DNA of 64,000 nucleotides. Source: Paracidovorax valerianellae. Its GTDB lineage: Bacteria; Pseudomonadota; Gammaproteobacteria; Burkholderiales; Burkholderiaceae_C. A program made the translations under genes and the position numbers. How positions within the stretch are numbered: position 1 is the stretch's first letter; each line of letters opens with the position of its first letter. Below the pieces are notes generated by a model. The model had not been told where the DNA came from, ran no database searches, and saw only the letters and a program-made list of their open reading frames with translations. Of the stretch, positions 1-9,133 are shown one piece after another. The DNA is taken from the NCBI RefSeq assembly GCF_900102625.1, contig NZ_FMZC01000012.1, positions 1-64,000 on the forward strand, read 5' to 3'.

Positions 1-195
1 TACTGGAACAACCATACCTTGCAAATCCTGCGCCCATCCATCAGCAGAACTACGTGTCAGATCAAGGGCTTGCAGATTGTTCAGGGCGGACTAAGTAGCG
101 CTCGATTGCATGTGCGTTGAGCTTTCCTGGCCGAGCGGTAACAGACTCCGCTAGTAATCCGGAAGTGAATGCTGCCGTAACGAAGTAATAGCGAG

Positions 196-855
196 ATGTC
201 GAACTTTCCTCAGCGGGTGCGCGACAACATCCTCCCTCTCTCGGAAAATGCGACCGTCGCAGAGGCCTTCGATGAATGGGTGTTTGCTGAAGAAACTATC
301 GACCATGAGCAATGCATCGAAGTTTGTCAGCTGTGCGAACAAGAAGACCTGCGCTACCACTTCCTCATTGAGAACGAGCTGAACCGAAATCAACTCTGGG
401 TGGGTTCTCAGTGCATCCTGAGGTTCGAGGTTGGTGTGCTCGAAGAAGGTAAGAGGCTTTCGCCTCAGGATGCGAAGAAGAAGCTCAGCCGTGTTTATCA
501 AAAAATGCGTTTCGATGCTTGTATCAGGGCGTTAGAGCGTTTGGTCGCAAGAGAGAATAATGAAATTTTGACAAACGCATGGATTTACTACCGTAAAAAT
601 GGCAATCTAACTCCAAAATATGCGTTCGTGGTGTTGTGGCGATTGCAGCTTCATAAGATTGACCACAGTCCGACATTCTTTAAGGTATCTCTAAAGACCG
701 ACCGTCATAAAGCGCATTTGTCGGATATGGAGATATCTCGTGTTCACCTCATCTGGCCAGCGTTGTCCTCTAGTCAGCGTGATATGGCAAAGCGCTTTGG
801 CCACGTTCCTCCTTCAAATTTGGATTGCGTGCTAGATAGATATGAGTCCTATTGA
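196..855 (+). CDS. Hypothetical protein with a CxxC metal-site-like motif
   Basis: 219-residue protein I do not recognise. Around residues 43-75 it has a C-x2-C pair (VCQLCEQ) followed by a hydrophobic block ending in GSQCILRF, a pattern that suggests a small zinc-binding module. The rest is charged and probably helical. There is no signal peptide or membrane segment, so it is likely cytoplasmic. The start ATG lies just after a weak GCGAG. Its stop overlaps the start of the next small frame, which suggests co-transcription. Base composition is clearly more AT-rich than the core genes further right, consistent with an accessory region. Function unknown. Confidence 0.6.
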   Translation: MSNFPQRVRDNILPLSENATVAEAFDEWVFAEETIDHEQCIEVCQLCEQEDLRYHFLIENELNRNQLWVGSQCILRFEVGVLEEGKRLSPQDAKKKLSRVYQKMRFDACIRALERLVARENNEILTNAWIYYRKNGNLTPKYAFVVLWRLQLHKIDHSPTFFKVSLKTDRHKAHLSDMEISRVHLIWPALSSSQRDMAKRFGHVPPSNLDCVLDRYESY

Positions 856-1367
856 AATTAGCGCGCTGACAGGGGCCGCAAGCGCACTGTTCGCAGCGTT
901 TGCATACTGGGCTAAGACATGCCATGAGCGTAGAAGGCTGACCCGAACAGTTTTGTACTACTTGCTTGAGCTCCATCAATGTTGTAAGCAGGTCCTCGCT
1001 TGCGCTTCGGGCCATCGAGAAGGGAGTCGTGCCTGAGTTGCGCAGGGCACTGGCAGAGCGCGGCGTGACGCTGGATGAAAAGTCTGCAGAGGAAGGGTTG
1101 AAGTTATTGATGCCTCAGTTTTCGCGGCTTGTCTTTGCTGAAATACAGAGGTCGATTGCTGAAAGTGCTGATGCGTATTCGAAGTCTCTTGGAGAATTGG
1201 CTCGGGAAAACCCAGTTCTAGCTTTTCGTCTTCGGGGGCGGGACAAGCTGGCTATTTTTGGCAAGAAGATGGAAGAGTTCGTCCAGGCTGATGACTCTGG
1301 TGTTGAGGAACCATCAGAGCAGGACATGTCGGTGTTGAGTCACAGCTTTTTGAAGTTGTCGGAATAA
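842..1367 (+). pseudogene. Probably frameshifted membrane-anchored hypothetical protein
   Basis: Two overlapping frames look like pieces of one gene. The first (842-1036) starts at an ATG overlapping the previous stop and gives one membrane segment (about residues 8-23, ALTGAASALFAAFAYW) and a basic stretch, then runs into a nonsensical tail. The second frame (966-1367) lacks an ATG, can only begin at TTG, and carries a plausible hydrophilic helical domain of about 130 residues. A one-base change around 970-985 would join them into a protein of about 175 residues with an N-terminal anchor and a cytoplasmic domain. The alternatives are a sequencing error or two real small genes. Function unknown. 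Confidence 0.45.
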
Positions 1368-1705
1368 GACCTCCGAAGTGCAATCCTTCAAGCGTCTTGG
1401 GGCTGCGACGTGATAACACTTTTCAAAGTGCGTAGGTTGCTACGACCTTCTGGAGCAGTTGGACCCCTTCAAGAGCACACAGAAATCGTTCGGTCGCTCA
1501 TTGATGATTTCCTTTTGCAGAGCAGTCCCCCTGCCAATAAAGGCCTGTAGCTGCAATTAATCGCCCAGCGCCTGCTCGGGGAGGCTAGGATGTCCAACTG
1601 GCAGTCACTGATGTTGTACTGGCCAGAAAGCTAGGTTGTCGGCGATTTGGCAACTGAGTGCCTACCGTCTTCGGAGAGGACCGTTGGCCGCCAAATCACA
1701 TTGGT
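1368..1705. other. Gene-free stretch between the accessory genes and polB
   Basis: About 340 bases between the end of the frameshifted gene and the stop of polB on the other strand. I see no convincing coding frame, RNA gene or strong hairpin terminator here. Composition is intermediate between the AT-richer left edge and the rest of the window. Confidence 0.5.
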
Positions 1706-4078
1706 TCAGAACAGGCCGCGTTGAGACGAAGTAAGTGATGTGAAGCTCTGTCCAAACGGCTGCAAGATGGCATCAGCAATGGGTTGAAGCTGGGTGGTCA
1801 GGTAGTGCTCGTGGTCGATGCGAGACCGCCGCGCTTCCAGAGGCTCGGGACCGCTGCTGGTCATGACGTATTGAATCCACCCACCGCGCTGGTAGCGCAT
1901 CGGCCGCCCGAGACGAGCGTTGTGCTCATCGGCGAGCCGCGCGGCACGGACCTGCGGAGGCACGTTGGACTGGTACTCGTCGAGCCGATGCCGCAGCCGC
2001 TTGCGGTAGATGAGCTGGTCGTCTTTGTGGCCCGCGAGCGTGTCTCGAGCGTAGTCCACAACGAACTCCCCGTACGGCTCTCCCTGAAAGATGCGAGACA
2101 GCAGCCCTTCCTGGAAACGCCGCGCAAGCAGCGTCCAGTCGCTGCGTGCCATCTCCAGCCCGCGGTACACCATCTCTTTCTTCCCATTCGCGTCGCAGCT
2201 GAGCCCTGCGTATCGCTTCTTGCTCCCAACGTCAGACCCACGGATGGTCGGCATGAAGAACTTCTTGTAGTGCGTGTCGAACTCGATTTCCAAGAAGTTC
2301 TGAAGTCCCATTTCGTCGCGCAGTTTGCTTGTCCACCAGGCGTTGATGTCTTTCACCAGCAAGCCGGCAATGGCATGCGCTTCCTCGTTAGTACAAGGAC
2401 GGCCGAGCCAGATGAAGATGGAGTCGGTGTCGCCATAGATGGCGTGGTAGCCGCGCTCTTCCACCAAGCCCTTCGTGAGTTTCATCATCTCGTGCCCGCG
2501 CAAGGTCACGGCAGACACCAGCTTTGGGTTGAAGAACCGGCAATCCGAGGCGCCGAGCACGCCAGCGAACGAGTTCATCAACAGCTTCAGGGCCTGGGAG
2601 AGAGGCTCGTTCTTGACCCGCTTTGCCTCATCCCGAGCGGTAGACAGCGTGGTCACGATTTCGGGTAAGCAATGCTTCTCGCGTGAGAACAGTGTGTCTT
2701 CGGGACCTGGAACCAGCTGGGCCCTGTCGGGAGCCACGGCGGCCTCCGCGAATCCCACCGGGTCGACGAGGAACGTCCGGATGATGGAGGGGTAAAGGCT
2801 CTTGTAGTCGAGCACGACGACCGAGTCGTAGAAACCCGGCCGAGAGTCCATCACATAGCCACCAGGGTAGGCCTTGCTCGCGATATCACCCACGTTCGGA
2901 GCGACGTAGCCCTGGCGATGCATGCGAGGCAGGTAGTGGTGACTGAACGCGGCGATGGAGCCACCAAAATGGTCTGCCTGCAGACCGGTCGTCTGGGCAC
3001 GCTCAAGCACGAACTCCAGCAGCTTGGCCTTCTCGAAGATGCGCAGGACCAACTCGCAATCACGGATGTTGTACGTGGCCAGGGCAGGCTTGTCATCCTG
3101 GTAGCGACGCTCAATCTCTGCCATCCTGTCGTACTCGTCACCAATGTCCTTGCCTTCGCCTAGCAGCTGTTGCGACACGTTCTCGAGGCTGAAGGATGGG
3201 AAGCTCCAAACAGCTGCTCTAAGGGCCTCGATGCCGTCAATGGCAACGCGCCCAGGCATGGGGGCGAAGAGGTAGCCCTGCTTGCCAGGGTGCGTGCGCC
3301 ATTCGATAGGCTGGCGCTCGCGGCCAAGCAGCAGCGGCACACCAGCAGCCTCGGCGGCCTTCTGCAGCACTCGCATGTCGAACTGCACCACGCTCCAGCC
3401 AACGATGACGTCAGGGTCGTGTTCTTCGAACCAGTCGTTGAGGCGCTCGACCATCGCCTTGCGAGTCGCTAGATAGACCAGGTCGAAGCCCGGCGCCGAA
3501 GTGGGCTCCTGAGGCGCATCGCCCAGCATGAATACGGTGCGCGGTCCGGTTCCGTCCAATGCAATGGAGTACAGGTCCTCGTATTGGCTCGTCTCTATGT
3601 CGAGCGAGACGACCTTCAGCTTGGGACGATAGTTCGGAGCCGACCTCAGGCGAGCGTCAAACAGCGCGCTATCCTTCACGGTGCCACCTTCCACCGAGAC
3701 ACCCGCGGTGATGAAGCGCTCCATCAGATGGCGCTCGTGGGGCCGGACATCAGCCTCCAGCAGCGGAATCCCATGAGGCTCCAGCGCACGTGCCAGCTTG
3801 CCAAGCAGGCGGAACTTGCGAGCGTAGATGCCCAGGACGGGAGCATGCTGGAAGGTTTTCAGCTCCAGGCCCTTGAGCTGCAGGCCGGGCAGAGACACAA
3901 GATGCGATTCCACCGCTGCACGGTGGCGTGCCTCAACGAAGGCGACCGATACCTGTTCGGTCAGGACCACCTTCAGAGGGCCGGTGTCGGTGACAAGCCA
4001 GTAGATGAGCTCCGTGCCGGCGTGGGTGTCCCGCCATTGGCGAGTGAGGATGAATCCGTTCTCAGCAGAGATTGTCAC
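1706..4078 (-). CDS. polB: DNA polymerase II (family B)
   Basis: Family B DNA polymerase with 3'-5' exonuclease, normally a damage-tolerance/repair polymerase. The GTG at 4078 is preferred because the protein then begins just before GFILTRQWRDT, matching the start of E. coli Pol II, and is 790 residues long (E. coli: 783); the open frame extends to 4150 without an ATG. Exo I motif SLDIET lies near residue 160, motif A (DYKSLYPSII) near 422, and motif C (YGDTDS) near 546. Motif B reads KLLMNSFAGVLG, with Ala505 where the family has Tyr (NSxYG). No clear LexA-like CTG-N10-CAG site was recognised upstream. It lies alone between accessory genes. Confidence 0.93.
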   Translation of the reverse strand: MTISAENGFILTRQWRDTHAGTELIYWLVTDTGPLKVVLTEQVSVAFVEARHRAAVESHLVSLPGLQLKGLELKTFQHAPVLGIYARKFRLLGKLARALEPHGIPLLEADVRPHERHLMERFITAGVSVEGGTVKDSALFDARLRSAPNYRPKLKVVSLDIETSQYEDLYSIALDGTGPRTVFMLGDAPQEPTSAPGFDLVYLATRKAMVERLNDWFEEHDPDVIVGWSVVQFDMRVLQKAAEAAGVPLLLGRERQPIEWRTHPGKQGYLFAPMPGRVAIDGIEALRAAVWSFPSFSLENVSQQLLGEGKDIGDEYDRMAEIERRYQDDKPALATYNIRDCELVLRIFEKAKLLEFVLERAQTTGLQADHFGGSIAAFSHHYLPRMHRQGYVAPNVGDIASKAYPGGYVMDSRPGFYDSVVVLDYKSLYPSIIRTFLVDPVGFAEAAVAPDRAQLVPGPEDTLFSREKHCLPEIVTTLSTARDEAKRVKNEPLSQALKLLMNSFAGVLGASDCRFFNPKLVSAVTLRGHEMMKLTKGLVEERGYHAIYGDTDSIFIWLGRPCTNEEAHAIAGLLVKDINAWWTSKLRDEMGLQNFLEIEFDTHYKKFFMPTIRGSDVGSKKRYAGLSCDANGKKEMVYRGLEMARSDWTLLARRFQEGLLSRIFQGEPYGEFVVDYARDTLAGHKDDQLIYRKRLRHRLDEYQSNVPPQVRAARLADEHNARLGRPMRYQRGGWIQYVMTSSGPEPLEARRSRIDHEHYLTTQLQPIADAILQPFGQSFTSLTSSQRGLF

Positions 4079-4689
4079 GGTGGCGCGGAGAAGCAAACAA
4101 GCAGGCGAGTACCTGAAAAAAGCGTTCGGTCTTTCAACACCGGTGCGCAACAGCGAAGCAACTGATGCTATCAGGGGTTAGCGGTTGGGCTCGAACCGGA
4201 AGGTGAATCGGCGCACACAGGTCGCTTTATATGGTTGTTGATTTTGACGGGGGTGCGCTGCTGTCGGCCTATTGACGCGTTAAGGATTCGGGCATCGCGA
4301 TGCTTGCGGGATTGAGGCGCACTGTATGCCGTTGCGTTTTGCTCGTGCAAAGTTTCAAATTTGATGCAGCCAATCTAACGCGTCTGTCAGGCCGCTCAAC
4401 GGGCCTAATAATCGGTCGTCTGGATGGTTTTCTTGATACACTAACTGTCACACACGGCTGTGTAACAACCTCTGGAAACCCGCACCAGGCTTGGATTTGA
4501 ATTTGGCTAGTGGCTCCCCATCAGCCACCCCAAAAAAGTAAACGCGCTGCAATCGAAAGATTGCAGCGCGTTTTTCATTGGGGCGAGCGCCAAAGGCAGT
4601 TTTGCCGTTTCTCCTGCATTGCATCGACGGTCGCCTACAGCCATCGATGAGCCCGTTACTCAGAATGATCCCTTTCTGAAAGGCTTTAA
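4079..4689. other. Intergenic region upstream of polB
   Basis: About 610 bases with short frames of no coding character. It contains the upstream region of polB and a strong hairpin at 4543-4575. I looked for a tRNA, tmRNA or integrase remnant and could not support one. A TTTTGACGGGGGTG stretch near 4237 superficially resembles a tmRNA 5' end, but no tag reading frame or matching 3' end follows. Confidence 0.5.
4543..4575 (+). terminator. Strong rho-independent terminator hairpin
   Basis: A 12-bp perfect stem (CGCGCTGCAATC with its complement) closed by a GAAA tetraloop and followed by five T. No gene recognised upstream on the plus strand uses it. It could serve an unrecognised transcript in 4150-4540, or insulate the gene at 4690. 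Confidence 0.8.
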
Positions 4690-4911
4690 ATGCACGAAAA
4701 GCACGCGCAAGAGACAGTGTTCGGAGTAGCTGACGGGGCCACTTACACGGCCGAGCTATGCCTCAGCAAGGCCGGGCGCTATTACTTTTCCCAGATACAA
4801 GTGGACGGACACAACTTGCCTCTGCCTGAAGGTCATTGGCCCACTCGCGATGAAGCGATGGTGGCCCTGTCCGATTTTGCGTCTGGCAGTCGCCAGCCCG
4901 AAGCTCCATAG
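4690..4911 (+). CDS. Small hypothetical protein
   Basis: 73-residue acidic protein of unknown function. The start ATG has a GAAAGG about seven bases upstream (near 4678), so translation is plausible. The middle reads like a single beta-rich domain (AELCLSKAGRYYFSQIQVDG) followed by PLPEGHWPTRDEAMVAL, a layout seen in many uncharacterised small proteobacterial proteins. No signal peptide or membrane segment. It stands alone behind the hairpin at 4543-4575. Confidence 0.6.
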   Translation: MHEKHAQETVFGVADGATYTAELCLSKAGRYYFSQIQVDGHNLPLPEGHWPTRDEAMVALSDFASGSRQPEAP

Positions 4912-5013
4912 CATCTGCCAGCTACTCAACGACTGACCTCAAGCCGAATGCTTGATGGGCGTTGGCGCATGCACTAAGGCACTAAGAAATAGTGCCGCCT
5001 GTCCCGAAGGTCT

Positions 5014-5931
5014 TTAGATGTCTTCCAACAGGGGGTAGGGCAAGGTATTCAGTGAAAGCGTCGCACCTTCCGCACCCCCCGCGCGCAAAGATTCTCCAGT
5101 GGATGCCACTTGCAGCGACGCCAGCGCATCTACGCCGCCAGCAGGAAACTCGGCCGTTTGGACGATCACGCCACAGGGTTGCTCGGCATCGCTCGCCGCA
5201 AATATTTCCATTCCTACGGAAAGAGGCTCGGTAGCGTGCACCAGATAAGTCCGCCGCTTCAGCGTGCCACGGAATTGGCTCCGCGCCACGACCTCTTGTC
5301 CGGGATAGCAGCCCTTCTTGAAATTCACTCCCCCTACCGACTCGTAATTCAGCATCTGGGGCACGAACAGATCCACGAGTGGAGCAGTCAATGTGGCGAC
5401 GCCGCTTTGTATTTCGCTCCACTGCCACAATCCGGGCTCGAGCGAAATTCCGGAGGGTGCTGGTCCATCAAGAGGACCGACCCAGAGAGCACGCGGCTGG
5501 CCTGCAGCCGGATACAGGTGCACGACGGTGATGAGGTCCCGATCAGTCTTGGACCACGGCGTGGGCGTAGCGCCCTCGGTCAGCGCAGTTGCCGCTTCGC
5601 CTACCAGTCCGTACAACGCGAAGTCTGCAGTCGCGTCCGTCAGCCGAGCTTTGGAGCGCAACACGAACATGGATAAACGTTTGAGGGTCGGAGCGAGCAG
5701 GTCACGACTGCACACCAGAAGTACCTCAGTGGCGCTGCGTTTGAACCCGATGAAGCTCGCCTGCATCCGGCCCTTGGCAGAAAGAAAGGCCGTTAAACGC
5801 GCCTGATCCATGCCCAACAGCGCGAAGTCCTGAGTGAGTTGGCCATGCAGGAATTTGGCGGCATCTTCGCCTTCCACGCGAATCACGCCAAGGTGGGGCA
5901 GGGGGGCTATGCCATTCAATGGGTAAGTCAT
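5014..5931 (-). CDS. ygfZ: Folate-binding protein YgfZ, Fe-S cluster assembly factor
   Basis: 305 residues. YgfZ/CAF17-family proteins bind folate and help build or repair certain Fe-S enzymes such as the MiaB type. The signature KGCYPGQEVVARS with the conserved cysteine is present near residue 220, and the amino-terminal GcvT-like half includes FLHGQLTQDF and AFLSAKGR. The ATG at 5931 (MTYPLNGIAPLPHLG) is chosen over the longer open frame because the family begins here. It is transcribed divergently from mltG, about 46 bases away, an arrangement common in Betaproteobacteria. Confidence 0.93.
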   Translation of the reverse strand: MTYPLNGIAPLPHLGVIRVEGEDAAKFLHGQLTQDFALLGMDQARLTAFLSAKGRMQASFIGFKRSATEVLLVCSRDLLAPTLKRLSMFVLRSKARLTDATADFALYGLVGEAATALTEGATPTPWSKTDRDLITVVHLYPAAGQPRALWVGPLDGPAPSGISLEPGLWQWSEIQSGVATLTAPLVDLFVPQMLNYESVGGVNFKKGCYPGQEVVARSQFRGTLKRRTYLVHATEPLSVGMEIFAASDAEQPCGVIVQTAEFPAGGVDALASLQVASTGESLRAGGAEGATLSLNTLPYPLLEDI

Positions 5932-5977
5932 GGCTGAATTATGATGCCCGGTTACTTTCCTACAGGCTGCAAAGGTT

Positions 5978-6979
5978 GTGCGTCGTTTCCTCGCGTTGGT
6001 ACTGATCATTTTTGGCTCCTTGGGGGGCGCTGCGGCTTGGTGGTTGCATCAGCCGCTGCCTGTGCGCAGCGGCATGCCCGTCGCGCAGCCACTTGAGCTG
6101 GCCATCGAACCGGGAACGACGCCCCGTGGGGTGGCACGCGATGTAATCGCAGCCGGCATCGACACCGATGCTCGCCTGCTCTATGCATGGTTTCGGCTCT
6201 CGGGTCAGGACCGTCTGATCAAGGCTGGAAATTACGAAATCCCGGCTGGGACCACTCCGCGCCAGTTGCTGCAAAAACTGGTGCGTGGCGAAGAAGCGCT
6301 GCGCGCCGTCACTCTGGTCGAAGGATGGACTTTCCGCCAGGTTCGCCAAGCATTGGCGCGTGAAGATCAACTCAAACCCGATACCAAGGGCTTGGCCGAC
6401 GATGCTGTCATGGCAAAGCTCGAGCGTCCCGGCGTGCCGGCGGAGGGCAGATTTTTTCCGGATACCTACACCTATGCCAAAGGCAGCAGCGACTTGGCGG
6501 TGCTGCGCCGGGCCATGCATGCCATGGACCGGCGCCTTGAGGCCGCGTGGGCGCAGCGTTCTGCAGACACGCCGCTGCGCAGCGCCGATGAAGCCCTCGT
6601 TCTGGCCAGCATCGTCGAGAAAGAGACGGGTCGGCCTTCTGACCGCGCTCAGATCGCGGGCGTTTTCAGCAACCGCCTCAAGGCAGGCATGCTGCTCCAG
6701 ACTGATCCCACCGTGATTTATGGCCTCGGCGAGAAATTTGACGGAAACCTGCGCCGTCGAGACTTGCTGGCAGACACCCCCTGGAATACCTACACCCGCG
6801 CCGGCCTGCCGCCAACGCCGATTGCCATGCCAGGCAAGGCTTCGCTCATTGCCGCCGTCCAGCCACAGCAGACCAACGCGCTGTATTTTGTTGCCAAGGG
6901 GGATGGCACGAGCCACTTCAGTCCGACCCTTGACGAGCACAACCGGGCCGTCAACCGCTACCAAAGGGGGCAACCTTGA
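5978..6979 (+). CDS. mltG: Endolytic murein transglycosylase
   Basis: 333-residue inner-membrane YceG/MltG-family enzyme that cleaves nascent glycan strands and sets glycan length. It starts at GTG with an N-terminal membrane segment (residues 3-22), then a LysM-like region and the catalytic domain. The catalytic Glu lies in ASIVEKETG (near residue 217), followed by [19 protein letters not shown] and the conserved NTY...GLPPTPI block. It heads a tight operon mltG-tmk-holB-pilZ, overlapping tmk by four bases. Confidence 0.95.
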   Translation: MRRFLALVLIIFGSLGGAAAWWLHQPLPVRSGMPVAQPLELAIEPGTTPRGVARDVIAAGIDTDARLLYAWFRLSGQDRLIKAGNYEIPAGTTPRQLLQKLVRGEEALRAVTLVEGWTFRQVRQALAREDQLKPDTKGLADDAVMAKLERPGVPAEGRFFPDTYTYAKGSSDLAVLRRAMHAMDRRLEAAWAQRSADTPLRSADEALVLASIVEKETGRPSDRAQIAGVFSNRLKAGMLLQTDPTVIYGLGEKFDGNLRRRDLLADTPWNTYTRAGLPPTPIAMPGKASLIAAVQPQQTNALYFVAKGDGTSHFSPTLDEHNRAVNRYQRGQP

Positions 6980-7692
6980 GCACGCTTCCTGACGGCGCAG
7001 AGTCCGCCATGGATCCAGCGGCCGGCCGGTTCATCACCTTCGAAGGAATCGACGGAGCCGGAAAGTCGTCGCACATCGATACCCTGGCGTCCGCCTTTCG
7101 ACGACAAGGACGGACCGTGACGGTCACCCGTGAGCCCGGCGGCACACCGCTTGCGGAAAAGCTCCGTACGCTGCTTTTGAACGACAGCATGGATCCCCTG
7201 ACGGAAGCCCTGCTGGTCTTCGCTGGTCGGCGTGACCACCTGCAACGGGTGATCGAGCCGGCTTTGGCCAAGGGTGAGATCGTTCTGTGCGACCGCTTCA
7301 CGGATGCCACCTTTGCGTATCAGGGGGGGGGGCGTGGTTTCGATACCAAGTTGCTATCAATATTAGAGCGCATCACCCAGGCAAATAATGCGCTGGAGCC
7401 CGAAAAGATACGTGATCCTGATTTGACGCTGTGGTTTGATCTGGCACCGGAAACCGCTGCGGCGCGCCTTGCAGACGCGCGAGCGCCCGATCGTTTCGAA
7501 TCCCAACCGGTCGAGTTTTTCCGCCGTGTGCGCCAGGGGTATGCCGGGCGGGAGTTGGCCGCACCTCAGCGCTTCGTTCGGCTGGACGCTGGCCAAGCCC
7601 GCGATGTCGTGTGGTCGCAACTGGTTGGAGCACTGGTGAAGCTGGGCTGGTTGGCTCAAGAAGGCGCAGATCTGGCTGCGCAAACGCCATGA
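6976..7692 (+). CDS. tmk: Thymidylate kinase
   Basis: Phosphorylates dTMP to dTDP. The P-loop is GIDGAGKSS (near residue 25), the DR motif is [17 protein letters not shown] (near 105), and a lid region follows. The TTG at 6976 is supported by a purine-rich AAAGGGGG about six bases upstream; an ATG at 7009 is the alternative and would remove 11 residues. A short AT-rich palindrome-like repeat lies inside the coding sequence at 7351-7369 and is read as KLLSILER. It overlaps mltG upstream and holB downstream by four bases each, implying translational coupling. Confidence 0.95.
   Translation: MSTLPDGAESAMDPAAGRFITFEGIDGAGKSSHIDTLASAFRRQGRTVTVTREPGGTPLAEKLRTLLLNDSMDPLTEALLVFAGRRDHLQRVIEPALAKGEIVLCDRFTDATFAYQGGGRGFDTKLLSILERITQANNALEPEKIRDPDLTLWFDLAPETAAARLADARAPDRFESQPVEFFRRVRQGYAGRELAAPQRFVRLDAGQARDVVWSQLVGALVKLGWLAQEGADLAAQTP
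7351..7369. repeat. Dispersed GCTAT-type AT-rich palindrome inside tmk
   Basis: GCTATCAATATTAGAGC within tmk, a degenerate member of the GCTAT...ATAGC palindromes also found at 21740, 28109, 38554 and 43579. Here it is translated in frame without disrupting the gene. Confidence 0.5.
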
Positions 7693-8693
7693 GCGGCCCT
7701 TCGTTGATCGCACCGTGGATCGCGGCGCAACGCAGGACACTGCTCGCACAACGCGGGCACGCGTGGCTATTGAGCGGCCCATCGGGCCTTGGCCAATACA
7801 CGTTGGGGATGGAACTCGTTCGCGCCTGGTTGTGCGAAACGCCTTCTGCCGATGGCGCATGCGGCGACTGTGGCAGCTGCCATGCCGTGGATGTGCGAAC
7901 CCATGCCGACCTGTGCGTGCTCATGCCCGAGACGCAAATGGTCGAGCTCGGATGGCCTTTGCCGGAGAAGGCGCAGGCAGAAATCGATGACAAAAAGCGA
8001 AAAGCCAGCCGGGAGATCCGCGTGGATGCCATGCGCGATGCCGTGCAGTTCGCGCAACGTACCTCTGCGCGCGGACGTGGCAAGGCCGTGCTGGTGTATC
8101 CCGCCGAGCAGATGAACCACGTGACGGCCAATGCCCTGCTCAAGACGCTGGAAGAGCCGGCAGGTGACGTGCGATTCGTGCTAGCCACGGAAGCGGCGCA
8201 CCAGCTGCTTCCCACCATTCGCAGTCGTTGCCTGGGGCACACCATGCAGTGGCCTGGCGAGCCCGAAATGGCGGCATGGCTTGGAGAGCAGGGGTTGGAG
8301 CCAGAAGCCGCAACTGCTTTTCTGCGGGCTTGCGGAGGGCGCCCCGATGACGCGCTGCAGTGGGCCCGATCGGGCCGCAGCCCGCAATCGTGGTCGCAGC
8401 TTCCCAAAGCGATGGCGCGGGGCGATGTTACGGCGCTGGCCGATGCGTCACCCGCACAAGCGGTGGATGCGCTGCAGAAGGTCTGCCACGATTTGATGGC
8501 GAGCCGGGTTGGAGCGCCGCCGAGGTACTTCGCAGCGGCAGATTTGCCAGCGGCGCCAGCGATCGGTCCATTGAGCCGTTGGGCCAAAGCCCTGGCAAAG
8601 GAGGCGCGCACTGCCGATCACCCCTTCAATGCAGGCCTCATGCTGGAAGCGCTTGTTGCCCAGGCGCGAAACGCCCTACACTCGCGCCATTGA
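7689..8693 (+). CDS. holB: DNA polymerase III subunit delta'
   Basis: 334 residues; clamp-loader delta' subunit. The start ATG overlaps the tmk stop as ATGA. The P-loop position reads [10 protein letters not shown], degenerate as expected because delta' does not hydrolyse ATP. Zinc ligands are in the CGDCGSC stretch plus an upstream Cys (AWLCE). KTLEEP and the SRC-type motif PTIRSRC lie near residues 155-180. It belongs to the mltG-tmk-holB-pilZ operon. Confidence 0.93.
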   Translation: MSGPSLIAPWIAAQRRTLLAQRGHAWLLSGPSGLGQYTLGMELVRAWLCETPSADGACGDCGSCHAVDVRTHADLCVLMPETQMVELGWPLPEKAQAEIDDKKRKASREIRVDAMRDAVQFAQRTSARGRGKAVLVYPAEQMNHVTANALLKTLEEPAGDVRFVLATEAAHQLLPTIRSRCLGHTMQWPGEPEMAAWLGEQGLEPEAATAFLRACGGRPDDALQWARSGRSPQSWSQLPKAMARGDVTALADASPAQAVDALQKVCHDLMASRVGAPPRYFAAADLPAAPAIGPLSRWAKALAKEARTADHPFNAGLMLEALVAQARNALHSRH

Positions 8694-8712
8694 GAAAGAC
8701 GCCCCGAAGACC

Positions 8713-9072
8713 ATGAGCAGCCCCTCTACCGCGCCCCGCCCCAGCGTCATGCAGCTGGCCATCAAGGAGAAGGCGGCTTTGTATGCGGCCTACATTCCCG
8801 TGTTCGCGGAGGGTGGCATCTTTGTGCCCACGCAGCGGGAATACAAGCTGGGAGACGACGTGTATGTGCTGCTCACGCTGCCGGAAGACACGCAGCGTTA
8901 TCCAGTGGCGGGTCGCGTGGCCTGGGTGACCCCCGCTCGGGCTGCCGGCAATCGCACGCAGGGCGTTGGCATTCAATTTCCAAGAGACGAAAAGTCTCGC
9001 CTCCTCAAACTCAAGATCGAAGAGTTGCTGGGCACCAGCCTGGGATCGGATCGACCGACCCAGACCCTCTGA
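8713..9072 (+). CDS. pilZ: PilZ domain protein (type IV pilus biogenesis)
   Basis: 119 residues, the size of canonical PilZ. The single domain shows IFVPTQREYKLGDDVYVLLTLP and GRVAWVTP. The RxxxR and DxSxxG residues that bind c-di-GMP in other PilZ proteins are not evident, as in true PilZ, which works through protein contacts in pilus assembly. The ATG at 8713 is preferred over the longer open frame because it starts just after holB and gives the family length. A hairpin terminator follows at 9091-9120. Confidence 0.9.
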   Translation: MSSPSTAPRPSVMQLAIKEKAALYAAYIPVFAEGGIFVPTQREYKLGDDVYVLLTLPEDTQRYPVAGRVAWVTPARAAGNRTQGVGIQFPRDEKSRLLKLKIEELLGTSLGSDRPTQTL

Positions 9073-9090
9073 GCGCTCCGCGCCGTAGCC

Positions 9091-9120
9091 ATGCCGACCG
9101 TTTGCCGGTCGGCATTTTTG
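9091..9120 (+). terminator. Terminator after pilZ
   Basis: Stem ATGCCGACC/GGTCGGCAT (nine pairs) followed by a T run, located 19 bases after the pilZ stop. It closes the mltG-tmk-holB-pilZ operon. Confidence 0.85.
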
Positions 9121-9133
9121 TTTGGATCTGCGC

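Noticed and set aside
4269-4500. Small coding frames in the polB upstream region
   Set aside because: No ribosome-binding site, no family resemblance, low-complexity composition on both strands.
4230-4575. tmRNA gene
   Set aside because: A TTTTGACGGGGG stretch resembles the 5' end, but there is no tag-encoding frame and no matching acceptor or CCA end.
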